Origin: an uncultured Syntrophobacteraceae bacterium
Lineage (GTDB): Bacteria; Desulfobacterota; Syntrophobacteria; Syntrophobacterales; Syntrophobacteraceae
Length of the DNA: 10,320 nt
Direction: 5' to 3'
NCBI GenBank assembly: GCA_937889795.1
Contig: CALBZH010000040.1
Location: 1-10,320 of the forward strand
Below are positions 1 through 8,117 of the stretch, one piece after another. Both the position numbers and the translations under genes were made by a program. The first letter of the stretch is position 1. Every line of letters begins with the position of its first letter. The notes beneath the pieces were generated by a model. It saw nothing but the letters and a program-made list of their open reading frames with translations. It did no database searches and was not told where the DNA came from.

Positions 1-2
1 AA

Positions 3-3000
3 CCCTATCAAGTCTTTCCGGAATGCTCAAAGCCATTCATGTTGGTCATCAGCGATGTGAATACGAGCTTCGATTCCGACCACGTGACGGGGAAGTATTC
101 TGGATTTGGGGCCGCATTCTCTGGAGACCTGAACATCCAGGCCGAAACGCTGGCCGACAAGATTGGGACCAACGAATCCATTGCAGGAGGGAACTGGTTC
201 ATCGGCCAGAGCGCGTCGAACGATTTCACATGCACCTCCAAACCGGTCACCAATCTGGGATCCATCCGGGGGCTATGCCCTGAAGAGCCCACCAAGCAGG
301 GAAGCTACTACCCCGCCTCTGCCGCCTTGTACGGAAAAACCCTTGCTCACGAAGACATCAGCAGCCTGCCCGACGTGACGACCATGTCCGTCGCGCTCTC
401 CTCCTCCGTCCCGGATATCAACATCAAGGTGGGAAGTCAGAACGTTCGGATCGTGCCCACGGGAAAATCGGTGAGCGGCTCGGTGGGTGGCGTCAGCCTG
501 ACATCCAACTGCTACAACAAATGTCCCGGGGTCAAAGCGGATACCACTGCTGATGGCAAGGGTTTGGAGCTCACAAAGGATGGGCCTTGTCAGGACACTG
601 CCTACTGCCCCTCGAACCAGATCGTGGATTTCTACGTTGAAAGCGTCACGTATGACTCAAACAAGAACGTGACGGACGCGACGTTTCGAATCAACTTCGA
701 AGACGTGGAGGAAGGGGCGGACCATGACATGGACGCCATCGTATTCTACAGGGTCGAGGCAGTGGGTACCAACCAAATCCGTGTGTCGGTCTATTGCCCT
801 GCTGCCGCTGGGTCAATCGACCAAGTGCTCGGATTCGCGATTTCCGGGACAACCCAAGATGGTCTGTATTTGGTAGTGAGAGATTACGACGCGAATAGTC
901 CTCCAGAGGAGGTCGCCAAGCTGCCAAAAGGCACCGCGGCAGCTCCATGGACTCATACCTTCACCGTCTCCGGAACCGCCGCTGCCGGGATCCTGAAAGA
1001 CCCTCTCTGGTATGCGGCCAAGTATGGCAGCTTCACGGACATCAATGGTGATAAGCTCCCCGACTTGAAAAGCGAGTGGGACAAGAGCGGCGACGGCACC
1101 CCCGACAATTATTTCTTCGTTACCAACCCGTTGCATCTCTACGAGCAACTGGACAAGGCATTCGCGTCGATCATGGGCCGCGTCGGCAGCGCGGGCGCCG
1201 TTGCAACGGTGACGCAGCAGGTGATGGGTCAGGACGTCATCGTCCGGGGAGCCTTCACCTCCTACGAAGACGATCCCTCCACGCTTCTTTGGAGAGGACA
1301 TCTCGAGGCCTACTGGCCCTTTGGGGGATGTGCTTCCTACGTCCTCCCGGATGCGTGCAAGGCCGTTTCCGGCTGCAGCTGGCTGGACGCGGATCCCGTG
1401 ACTCCAGCAACGCCGCCGGCTGTCACTCCTGATCCGGCGCCTCCCTCTTGCGCGCCGGCCTGCTCCGACGCGGCGTACCAGAGCGAATCCGCCTGCCAGG
1501 CCAAGACCGGCTGCTCATGGCACAATGGTCAGTGCACCGCCACGGCGAGCCTGTTTTCCATTTGCACGGACTACGGGACCAAATCCGCTTGCGAGACGAA
1601 CAATTCCTGCGCCTGGAAGACCGCCGATCGTTGCTCGGGAATGATGTACAGTTTCCAGAGGCCGGAGAACGCCGCGCGGTTCTGCCACGAGCATCATGAC
1701 CACTGCTGGGAGGCGGAGGATTACATGCCAAGTGCCAGCAGCAGGTCCATTTTCACGCTCCTCAGGGGGACGCAAAAATCCTTCACCAGCACTAACATCT
1801 GCACGGAAGCAGACGCGCTGGGGCTTACCGGAGATGGCGATTTCGCGCTGACCGATTGCGGCGATCTCGTGAGCTGGGTTCGTGGAAGTGACGGCTGGGC
1901 CAAAGGAAGGGATCGCGCCAATTGGGTCCTTGGCGACATCGTGTACTCCACCCCGGTGGTGGTTCAGGCTCCGTCCCTTGGGAGCCTGCCTGCTGACGCA
2001 GCCGCCGCAACCTGTACGGGCAGCTGCCTCACCTCCTGCGAGGCTGGCACGGACTGCGCCAAGAAATGCTTCTATTGCTACCGAGAACTGCAGAAGCATC
2101 GCAAAAAGATGATCTATGTGGGCGCCAACGACGGCATGCTCCATGCCTTCGTTGCCGGGATCTGGTGGCAGGATCCAAACCCAGATTTCGATGCCGACGG
2201 GGATGGCACCAAGGACGAAAGCCACTGGATCTATGATCCCAACGAGCCGAATTCAGGCTGCGACGGGCTGAACTGCGACGGCAAGGAGCAGATCGGAATC
2301 GAGACCTGGGCCTACATCCCGAGCAACCTGCTTTCAAAGTTGAAAGAGCTCGCCCGCCCCACGTACGGAACCGACAGCTGCCCCCATCGCTTCATGGTCG
2401 ATCTCTCCCCCCAGGCATGGGATGTGTTCATCGATCCCGATGGCGATCCCAGCGGCACTGGCGCGAATAAACAATGGCGAACGGTCCTCATCGGAGGCGA
2501 GCGGGAAGGCGGCGACACCTATTTTGCCATTGACGTCACGGACCCTGATAATCCCAAGGTCCTGTGGGAGTTTCCAACCCTCCGCAACATGGTTCGCGTT
2601 TTCGAGTATGGAGGCAACCTCCAAGCGGAGCTCCCTTACAGCAATAAAACGATCTACGAAAGCATCAAAGCGTTGCCCTCGACTTGGTCGGTTCCGTATG
2701 TCGGCCAATTGAAGATCCCGACCACGATGAAATTCCTGACCGCGGATCCGATCCCGGCCTGGACTCCGGGCAATCCGACTCCGACCCTGAGGGAGCGAGG
2801 GGGGCCTGACTCCGCCGCCATTGACAAGCTCAGCGGGTGGTTTGCCCTGATCGGTGGCGGACCGAGGCTCTTCAAGCTCGACGATTTGCCGGCTTCCTTG
2901 ACTCTGGAGCAGAAGCTCGCTGCCATGCGGCCAAACCTGCTCATGATCGACATCGAAAAAGGGGTGAACATCTTCCAGTATCACTGGCCGTTGATTCAGG

Positions 3001-4091
3001 GCCTGATGCCGACACGATGGCCGGATCAACAGACATCAACCGGCAACTATGTCCCTTATTCTATGACCAATCCTCTCGTTCTCGACGTCTGGGATGAAAC
3101 GGGATCCGTCGGAAGCGACGGATTTCTGGACCACATCTACCTGGGAGACATCAATGGGTATTTCTACGGTCTGAAGTTCAATATGGATACGGGGTCGACA
3201 AAAGGGCTTGAGATGGATGTCTGGCAAACAAAGCCCATTAGTACGGCGAATGTGAATGACGACATTTACAGATCCGACACCCAGCCCATAGGGGTACAGG
3301 CCGCCGCTGCTTTCGACCCGCAGCACAATGTGCGGTTGTACTTGGGCACCGGTAAGTATGACAATATTTATGGCCCCAAGAGTGACAAGACCGACAGGGA
3401 GCCCATGTCCTTCTACTCAAAAACCGAGAGCCTCACAACACCTACCATCGAGCCCGGTGGGAGTGTCACCAAGCTATCGGACAACCCAACCGTTTTCAGT
3501 GCCACCGCCAATGCGAAGGGTGAAAGCTCGACGGGGTACACCATGAACAGCTTCGGCATGGAGGTGCACTTCCATTGCGATTCAACCACCTACCAGACCG
3601 GGTGTACCTGGGTCAAATCGGACAAAACTCCGGATACGTGCGTCAATTCTGGCACCCCTTGCTGGAGCTGCATCTATGACTTCACGCACCCAGGTGAGCG
3701 CGTGGTGGACTCGGCGCTTGTGGCGGGAGGCATGGTGGCCTTCACCACCTTCGTGCCGACCAGCGATCCGTGTGCTTCGGGCGGTTATGCCTATATCTAC
3801 ATCCTGGACTACATGTGCGGCCCAATGACCACGGATCCTTTCAGGAACGCTGGGTTCACCGACAAGGGCGCCTTCTCCAACGTGAGCAAGACGTCCGACT
3901 ACGGCAAGATGTCCCAAGGCACACAGACCGTCGGCTATGGAGCCATGTTGGGACCGGGCATGCCGAGCCGGCCGGTTCTCGATTCATCCGGGGAGTACAT
4001 GTTCGTTCAGACCAGCGATGGGGTTATTCACCGGATCAAGGTGGAGCTAGGCATGAAGCCCATGGAATTGAAAGGCTGGAAAGAAGAGTAA
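3..4091 (+). CDS. pilY1: PilY1-type type IV pilus tip/assembly protein (5' partial)
   Basis: The frame is open to the left edge, so the true start is upstream; at least 1362 residues are present. Residues below are numbered from the first internal Met at base 39. The N-terminal piece (CSKPFMLVISDVNTSFDSD) is the core strand of the von Willebrand A-like domain of PilY1. Two Asp-rich calcium-type loops follow at about 334-342 (DINGDKLPD) and 348-356 (DKSGDGTPD), just before the FVTNPLHLYEQLDKAFASI segment. The PilC/PilY1 beta-propeller begins near 691 (MIYVGANDGMLHAF), carries IGGEREGGDTYFAIDVTDP, and ends with GERVVDSALVAGG and a repeat-like C-terminus. A further Asp loop lies at about 1016-1031 before HIYLGDINGYFYGL, where P. 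aeruginosa PilY1 binds the calcium that controls pilus extension and retraction. Inserts rich in Cys and His (431-562 and 659-680) are unusual. The family is known to act at the pilus tip, in adhesion and in surface sensing; the substrate is unknown. Minor-pilin genes are expected upstream, which is inference. Confidence 0.93.
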   Translation, partial: PYQVFPECSKPFMLVISDVNTSFDSDHVTGKYSGFGAAFSGDLNIQAETLADKIGTNESIAGGNWFIGQSASNDFTCTSKPVTNLGSIRGLCPEEPTKQGSYYPASAALYGKTLAHEDISSLPDVTTMSVALSSSVPDINIKVGSQNVRIVPTGKSVSGSVGGVSLTSNCYNKCPGVKADTTADGKGLELTKDGPCQDTAYCPSNQIVDFYVESVTYDSNKNVTDATFRINFEDVEEGADHDMDAIVFYRVEAVGTNQIRVSVYCPAAAGSIDQVLGFAISGTTQDGLYLVVRDYDANSPPEEVAKLPKGTAAAPWTHTFTVSGTAAAGILKDPLWYAAKYGSFTDINGDKLPDLKSEWDKSGDGTPDNYFFVTNPLHLYEQLDKAFASIMGRVGSAGAVATVTQQVMGQDVIVRGAFTSYEDDPSTLLWRGHLEAYWPFGGCASYVLPDACKAVSGCSWLDADPVTPATPPAVTPDPAPPSCAPACSDAAYQSESACQAKTGCSWHNGQCTATASLFSICTDYGTKSACETNNSCAWKTADRCSGMMYSFQRPENAARFCHEHHDHCWEAEDYMPSASSRSIFTLLRGTQKSFTSTNICTEADALGLTGDGDFALTDCGDLVSWVRGSDGWAKGRDRANWVLGDIVYSTPVVVQAPSLGSLPADAAAATCTGSCLTSCEAGTDCAKKCFYCYRELQKHRKKMIYVGANDGMLHAFVAGIWWQDPNPDFDADGDGTKDESHWIYDPNEPNSGCDGLNCDGKEQIGIETWAYIPSNLLSKLKELARPTYGTDSCPHRFMVDLSPQAWDVFIDPDGDPSGTGANKQWRTVLIGGEREGGDTYFAIDVTDPDNPKVLWEFPTLRNMVRVFEYGGNLQAELPYSNKTIYESIKALPSTWSVPYVGQLKIPTTMKFLTADPIPAWTPGNPTPTLRERGGPDSAAIDKLSGWFALIGGGPRLFKLDDLPASLTLEQKLAAMRPNLLMIDIEKGVNIFQYHWPLIQGLMPTRWPDQQTSTGNYVPYSMTNPLVLDVWDETGSVGSDGFLDHIYLGDINGYFYGLKFNMDTGSTKGLEMDVWQTKPISTANVNDDIYRSDTQPIGVQAAAAFDPQHNVRLYLGTGKYDNIYGPKSDKTDREPMSFYSKTESLTTPTIEPGGSVTKLSDNPTVFSATANAKGESSTGYTMNSFGMEVHFHCDSTTYQTGCTWVKSDKTPDTCVNSGTPCWSCIYDFTHPGERVVDSALVAGGMVAFTTFVPTSDPCASGGYAYIYILDYMCGPMTTDPFRNAGFTDKGAFSNVSKTSDYGKMSQGTQTVGYGAMLGPGMPSRPVLDSSGEYMFVQTSDGVIHRIKVELGMKPMELKGWKEE

Positions 4092-4100
4092 CGCCAAACG

Positions 4101-4150
4101 GGGCTGTGCTCTCGCAGAGAGGATCTGGCGAGGCACAGCCCATGTTTTTT
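4101..4150 (+). terminator. Intrinsic terminator after pilY1
   Basis: Arms GGGCTGTGC (4101-4109) and GCACAGCCC (4133-4141) are perfect complements. They continue, after one bulged T, into CTCGC (4111-4115) pairing with GCGAG (4128-4132), leaving a loop of 12 bases. A run of six T (4145-4150) follows three bases after the stem. The hairpin starts 10 bases after the pilY1 stop. Its T-run ends on the first base of the fsr stop triplet. Read on the - strand the stem is followed only by CGTTTGG, so it should work well for pilY1 and only weakly, if at all, for fsr. Confidence 0.82.
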
Positions 4151-5391
4151 CAAGCAGCGTCCTTCTTGTCGCCTCGCGGGGCCGCTCTTCGGATGTCAGG
4201 CAGGAAGACCGTGAAGACCCCCAGCAAGGGCAGGAAGGAGCACAGCCGATAGACCGTCTCGATGCCGTACGCATCCGCCAAACCGCCAAGGACCGCCGCA
4301 CCGATTCCTGCCATTCCAAACGCCAGACCAAAGAAGAGTCCGGATACCATTCCCACCCTGCCGGGCATGAGCTCCTGAGCAAAAACCAGAATTGCTGAAA
4401 AGGCCGATGCGAGTATGAGCCCGATGACAAAAGTCAGCGGTCCTGTCCACGCCAGGCTCGCGTAGGGCAGCAGGAGCGTGAAGGGGGCAACGCCGAGAAT
4501 CGAGGCCCAAATGACCCGTTTACGGCCAAAACGATCCCCGATGGGGCCCCCCATGACCGTCCCCGCGGCCACGGCGAAAAGGAAGACGAACAAGTGAATC
4601 TGCGCCGATTGCACGGTTACGTGGAACCGGCTCATCAGGTAGAAGATGTAATAGCTTCCAAGACTCGCCATGTAGAAGAATTTCGAGAAGATCAGGATCA
4701 ACAGGACGACCATTGCTCCCGCCACGGTCCACCCGGGAAACGGTCCCGAACGGGGTTCGGATGGGCTTCCTGGCTTTCTTCGCTGCGACAATCGCCGCTT
4801 GTACCACCTTCCGACCTGGTACAGCACGAATGTCCCCAGCAAGGCGGCCCCAGAAAACCAGGCAAGACTTGCTCGGCCCCACGGGATCACGATCCAGGCC
4901 GCCAAAAGGGGCCCGGTCGAGCTCCCCGCATTGCCACCCACCTGAAAGATCGATTGAGCCAAACCGTACCGCCCCCCGGAGGCCATCCGGGCCACGCGCG
5001 ATGATTCCGGATGGAAGACCGACGACCCGGTGCCGACAAGGGCTGCGGCAACCAGGACCATGGCGTAATTGGGTGCCACCGCCATCATCATCAATCCCGT
5101 CAACGTGCAGCTCATCCCGATGGCCAGCGAAAACGGTTTCGGGTGACGGTCTGTGTAGAGTCCGACCACCGGCTGCAGGAGAGAAGCCGTGAGCTGGAAC
5201 GCCAGTGTGATGAGGCCGATTTGTGTAAAGCTGAGCGAAAACGAGCTCTTGAGCAACGGATAGATCGCCGGAATCAAGGATTGGAGCATGTCGTTGAGAA
5301 AATGGGAAAAACTGATCGCCCCCAGCACCTTGAATACAGTGCCTTCTGCATGGACTGACGGAGGGGCAACCGTTTCAACACGAGCATTCAT
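4150..5391 (-). CDS. fsr: Fosmidomycin-resistance-type MFS efflux pump
   Basis: This 413-residue, 12-helix major facilitator protein belongs to the Fsr family. The known E. coli member is about 406 residues and exports fosmidomycin by proton antiport across the inner membrane. The match to that family is close along the whole length: HFLNDMLQSLIPAIYPLL (about 30-47), ITLAFQLTASLLQPVVG (61-77), GTGSSVFHPESSRVARM (120-136), the LILIFSKFFYMAS region (231-243), a motif-A-like GGPIGDRFGRKRV loop (281-293) and FAQELMPGRVGMVSGLFFG (337-355). A basic cytoplasmic loop (about 196-215) separates the two six-helix halves. The ATG start is preceded by AAGGA seven bases upstream. It converges on pilY1 and lies 136 bases downstream of the Usp gene on the same strand. 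The natural substrate is unknown; the family name comes from resistance on over-expression. Confidence 0.95.
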   Translation of the reverse strand: MNARVETVAPPSVHAEGTVFKVLGAISFSHFLNDMLQSLIPAIYPLLKSSFSLSFTQIGLITLAFQLTASLLQPVVGLYTDRHPKPFSLAIGMSCTLTGLMMMAVAPNYAMVLVAAALVGTGSSVFHPESSRVARMASGGRYGLAQSIFQVGGNAGSSTGPLLAAWIVIPWGRASLAWFSGAALLGTFVLYQVGRWYKRRLSQRRKPGSPSEPRSGPFPGWTVAGAMVVLLILIFSKFFYMASLGSYYIFYLMSRFHVTVQSAQIHLFVFLFAVAAGTVMGGPIGDRFGRKRVIWASILGVAPFTLLLPYASLAWTGPLTFVIGLILASAFSAILVFAQELMPGRVGMVSGLFFGLAFGMAGIGAAVLGGLADAYGIETVYRLCSFLPLLGVFTVFLPDIRRAAPRGDKKDAA

Positions 5392-5475
5392 GGACTGTTC
5401 CTTGGAAAAGCGTCACGGGAAGAGGCTTTGGCCCCACCAGCGGAAAGCTTTGCTTCCAATGAATCCTCCGAAGCG

Positions 5476-5493
5476 AGGCCGTCGGGACGGCCT
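5476..5493. repeat. Short perfect inverted repeat between usp and fsr
   Basis: AGGCCGTC (5476-5483) and GACGGCCT (5486-5493) are perfect complements separated by two bases. The repeat lies in the 136-base gap between the Usp stop and the fsr start. No U-run follows on the - strand, so it is not a standard terminator. It could weaken read-through into fsr, be an operator, or be incidental. No convincing -35/-10 pair for a separate fsr promoter was seen in this gap. Confidence 0.45.
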
Positions 5494-5527
5494 TGAATCC
5501 GGTGATGCGGACTTGCACTGCTGCCGT

Positions 5528-6472
5528 TTACGGAACGACCCAGACAGCAAGCCCCTCGGCCCCATTGAGGACTTTATTGGTCACTCGCCCCATGACAAGC
5601 TCGCGCACGGCGGAAATACCCCGACGTCCCAGCACCACCGTCCCGAATTCGCCGCGTCGAGCCGAGGTGAGGATCTCAGCAGCCCGGCTGATGCTCCCCA
5701 TCGTCCACTCGGTTTGGATCCGCTCGGAGTCGATGCCGGCAGCCATGAGGCGGGATCGGTACACGTCAAACATCTGAGTGATTCCTTTATTCAGATTCGC
5801 GGCAAGCTGCCTTTCCAGCTCCTCGCCGGTTTGCAGAAAGGTCGGGCCAAGAGTCGGCGGAAATCCTCTCACGGCATGAAACAATCGGATCTTGCAATCG
5901 GTTCCGCTCAGATAGGATGCCGCGAAGTCCACCGCCTTTCCGGAATTGGCGGACGCGTCCACCGCGATCAGGACGCGCTTGACCTGAGAGAGGCCCCCTA
6001 CCACCCAGACGGGGATGGTCTGGAGACGCTGCACGATCTTGGTGGAGACGCTGCCAAGCAGAAAACTTTCCACTTTGCCCAACCCTCTTCTCCCAATCAC
6101 CACCGCATCGTAGCCGGTCCCCGCTTCCGCGATGATGTCTCGGGCGACGCCCACCCGCTGCGGTTTCACCTCGAGATCCACGAAGCTCTCCGGGATTCCA
6201 GCATCCACAAGGATTTTCAGGCATCGATCCAGAAAACCCTCGGCAGATTTCCTGGCTTCCGACGCGTGATCCTCATACCGCGTCCTCATGTGTCGCATGA
6301 ATTCCTTGTCCATGGGAACCTGCCAAAACACTTCCTCCTGGAATGCGGGGAGAATCGAAAGCAGTTTCAGTGTCGCACGCGATCCCGTGGACAAGTGAGC
6401 CAGATATCGAACGGCATCAAAGGAATGGGATGATCCATCGACAGCGACCAACAGTCGTCTCGACGATGCCAT
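5528..6472 (-). CDS. Two-domain universal stress protein (UspA family)
   Basis: This is a 314-residue cytosolic protein of two fused Usp domains, each with an alpha/beta ATP-binding fold. Domain 1 starts with RRLLVAVDGS (about 5-14) and carries the ATP-site pattern G-x2-G-x9-G-S at 127-141 (GRRGLGKVESFLLGS). Domain 2 starts with KRVLIAVDAS (about 165-174) and has GRRGISAVRELVMGR at 282-296, where the final Ser/Thr is replaced by Arg. The second nucleotide site may therefore be altered. The frame is open 14 codons further upstream, but the ATG at 6472 is chosen because AAAGGA sits about six bases before it and the fold begins right after it. The gene lies 81 bases after emrB on the same strand. 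Usp proteins are induced by growth arrest and energy or envelope stress. The flanking pumps suggest a stress/efflux unit, which is inference. Confidence 0.94.
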   Translation of the reverse strand: MASSRRLLVAVDGSSHSFDAVRYLAHLSTGSRATLKLLSILPAFQEEVFWQVPMDKEFMRHMRTRYEDHASEARKSAEGFLDRCLKILVDAGIPESFVDLEVKPQRVGVARDIIAEAGTGYDAVVIGRRGLGKVESFLLGSVSTKIVQRLQTIPVWVVGGLSQVKRVLIAVDASANSGKAVDFAASYLSGTDCKIRLFHAVRGFPPTLGPTFLQTGEELERQLAANLNKGITQMFDVYRSRLMAAGIDSERIQTEWTMGSISRAAEILTSARRGEFGTVVLGRRGISAVRELVMGRVTNKVLNGAEGLAVWVVP

Positions 6473-6521
6473 GGAATATCCTTTCTTCTTCACCCGATCG
6501 TCGTGCCTCAACAAAGGATCT

Positions 6522-6545
6522 GGGGTCTCGTGCTCACGAGGCCCC
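6522..6545. repeat. Hairpin in the emrB-usp gap
   Basis: GGGGTCTCGTG (6522-6532) and CACGAGGCCCC (6535-6545) form an 11-position inverted repeat with one non-Watson-Crick position (6526/6541) and a two-base centre. It begins nine bases past the emrB stop on the - strand. It is GC-rich, but only a weak CTTTGTTG tract follows, so at most it is a leaky terminator or an mRNA-stabilising end. This fits partial read-through from emrB into usp. Confidence 0.5.
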
Positions 6546-6553
6546 GCTCCATT

Positions 6554-8116
6554 TCAGTGAATCCCTTCCGGGACATCTGCGGGGCGTCCTTTATGCGACT
6601 TCATGAGAATTGTCAATGGAACCATGGCGACGGTGAGCCAGGCGAACAGCCAGAACACATCGTTAAACGCAAGCATGTTCGCTTGGCGGATCACCTCCCG
6701 GTAGAGGCCTGCAAGCAGGAGGCGCATGTCGCCCGAGCCGCCCTGCGGGCCGATCGCATCGGCGAGACGACTCGCCCATCCTTGCAGAGCGGGATTGTAT
6801 GGCGTCACGTGCTCGACGAGGAAGTTCTGATGAAACTGCGCCCGTTGCGCAAGCAGGGTGGCGCTCACGGCAACACCGAAGCTGCCTCCAAGGTTTCGAA
6901 GCAGGTTGAACACCCCCGAAGCATTTCCCATCTGTTCTTTCGGGATGTTGATGTAGGTTGAAGCGGCCAAGGGAACGAAAAAGAGCCCGATGCCGAACCC
7001 CTGAACAAAGCGTGGATTGGCGATCGAGATGAAATCTGCCTCAAGATTGAGACCTGCCATGATCCAGAGCGAATAACCGAGAATGAAGAGGCCGATCGCA
7101 AGGAGGAATTTCGCGCTGACGCCTTTCTTCATGAGTCCCCCCGCGATGGGCATGATGATGAGGCTGGCCAGCCCGCCTGGTCCCAGAACGAGTCCGGCCC
7201 AGACAGCCGTGTAGCCCATAAGCGTCTGAGCGTACAAGGGCAGCAGGACGAACCCCCCAAACAGGGAAAAGAAGCCCATGAACATCACCAGACAGCCGAT
7301 GGCAAAGGTGCGGTCTCGGAAGACGCGCAGATTCACGACGGGCTGTTTGGCCCGGAGCTCCACAAAAACAAACGCTATCAGGGACACTGCCGACACGAGG
7401 CTCAAGATGACGATGAAATTCGAGTCAAACCAGTCTTCCCGTTCTCCCTTGTCTAGCACAATCTGAAGGGTGGCGAGGCCGACCATGATCAGCCCAAGCC
7501 CCCAGTAGTCGATACTGACGCGAGCTTTCCGGATGTAGGCGGGATCGTGGATCAGGAGACCGGCCAGCACCACCGCGAGCACGCCCACGGGAAGATTGAC
7601 GTAGAACACCCAGCGCCAGCTCCAGTTGTCCGTGATCCAACCGCCCACAACGGGCCCCAAAATGGGGGCGAACACGACTCCCATGCCGAAGACCGCCATG
7701 GCCATGCCGTGCTCCGCCACAGGGAACGCTTCCAGCAAGATCGCCTGGGAAAGCGGCTGCAGCCCCCCTCCGCCAAGTCCCTGAAGGATGCGCGCGATAA
7801 CCAGAATTTCAAGAGTCGGAGCCGCTCCGCAAAGGAGTGAGCTGATGGTGAAGAGGGTGATCGAGAAGATAAGGTAGCGCTTGCGACCGAAGACGCTGGC
7901 AAGCCAGCCTGTGATGGGGATGATCACCGCATTGGCCACCAGATAAGACGTGAGAACCCACGTCACCTCATCGACGCCCGCGCTGAGACTTCCCTGAATG
8001 TGCGGCAAGGAGACGTTCACCACGCTCGTGTCCATGACCTCCAGGAACGTCGGCAGAATGACCGTCAAGGCCACAATCCACTTATTCGTTTGAGGAACTT
8101 GCGACGTTTGCTCCAT
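6554..8116 (-). CDS. emrB: EmrB/QacA-family 14-TM drug efflux MFS transporter (DHA2)
   Basis: This is a 520-residue inner-membrane proton antiporter of the DHA2 group with 14 predicted helices. Near the N-terminus it shows the DHA2 signature VMDTSVVNVSLPHI (about 27-40), motif A GWLASVFGRKR (70-80), motif B RILQGLGGGG (109-118) and motif C GVVFAPILGPVVGG (146-159). Length and motifs fit EmrB, which normally pairs with a periplasmic adaptor, EmrA, and TolC. No adaptor gene is adjacent: the sequence upstream is non-coding and then the CooT gene on the other strand. It may use a distant adaptor or work alone, as QacA-type pumps do. The start is uncertain. This ATG has GAGAAGGA directly against it (poor spacing), while an in-frame GTG at 8131 has GAGAGGGG 11 bases upstream and would add MGREG. 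It is probably co-transcribed with usp. Confidence 0.92.
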   Translation of the reverse strand: MEQTSQVPQTNKWIVALTVILPTFLEVMDTSVVNVSLPHIQGSLSAGVDEVTWVLTSYLVANAVIIPITGWLASVFGRKRYLIFSITLFTISSLLCGAAPTLEILVIARILQGLGGGGLQPLSQAILLEAFPVAEHGMAMAVFGMGVVFAPILGPVVGGWITDNWSWRWVFYVNLPVGVLAVVLAGLLIHDPAYIRKARVSIDYWGLGLIMVGLATLQIVLDKGEREDWFDSNFIVILSLVSAVSLIAFVFVELRAKQPVVNLRVFRDRTFAIGCLVMFMGFFSLFGGFVLLPLYAQTLMGYTAVWAGLVLGPGGLASLIIMPIAGGLMKKGVSAKFLLAIGLFILGYSLWIMAGLNLEADFISIANPRFVQGFGIGLFFVPLAASTYINIPKEQMGNASGVFNLLRNLGGSFGVAVSATLLAQRAQFHQNFLVEHVTPYNPALQGWASRLADAIGPQGGSGDMRLLLAGLYREVIRQANMLAFNDVFWLFAWLTVAMVPLTILMKSHKGRPADVPEGIH

Positions 8117-8117
8117 T

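Noticed and set aside
1515..2225. A 236-codon - strand frame inside pilY1
   Set aside because: It is antisense to the PilY1 propeller and cysteine region, which has strong motif support; the minus-strand translation shows no motif.
5288..6433. A long + strand open frame of 381 codons opposite the Usp gene
   Set aside because: It is antisense to a clearly recognisable Usp gene. Its translation has no recognisable family features and is rich in His, Arg and Pro, as expected for a shadow frame of GC-rich coding DNA.
6473..6514. Fourteen-codon upstream extension of the Usp gene
   Set aside because: AAAGGA at good spacing precedes the ATG at 6472, and the extension is charged and unlike Usp N-termini.
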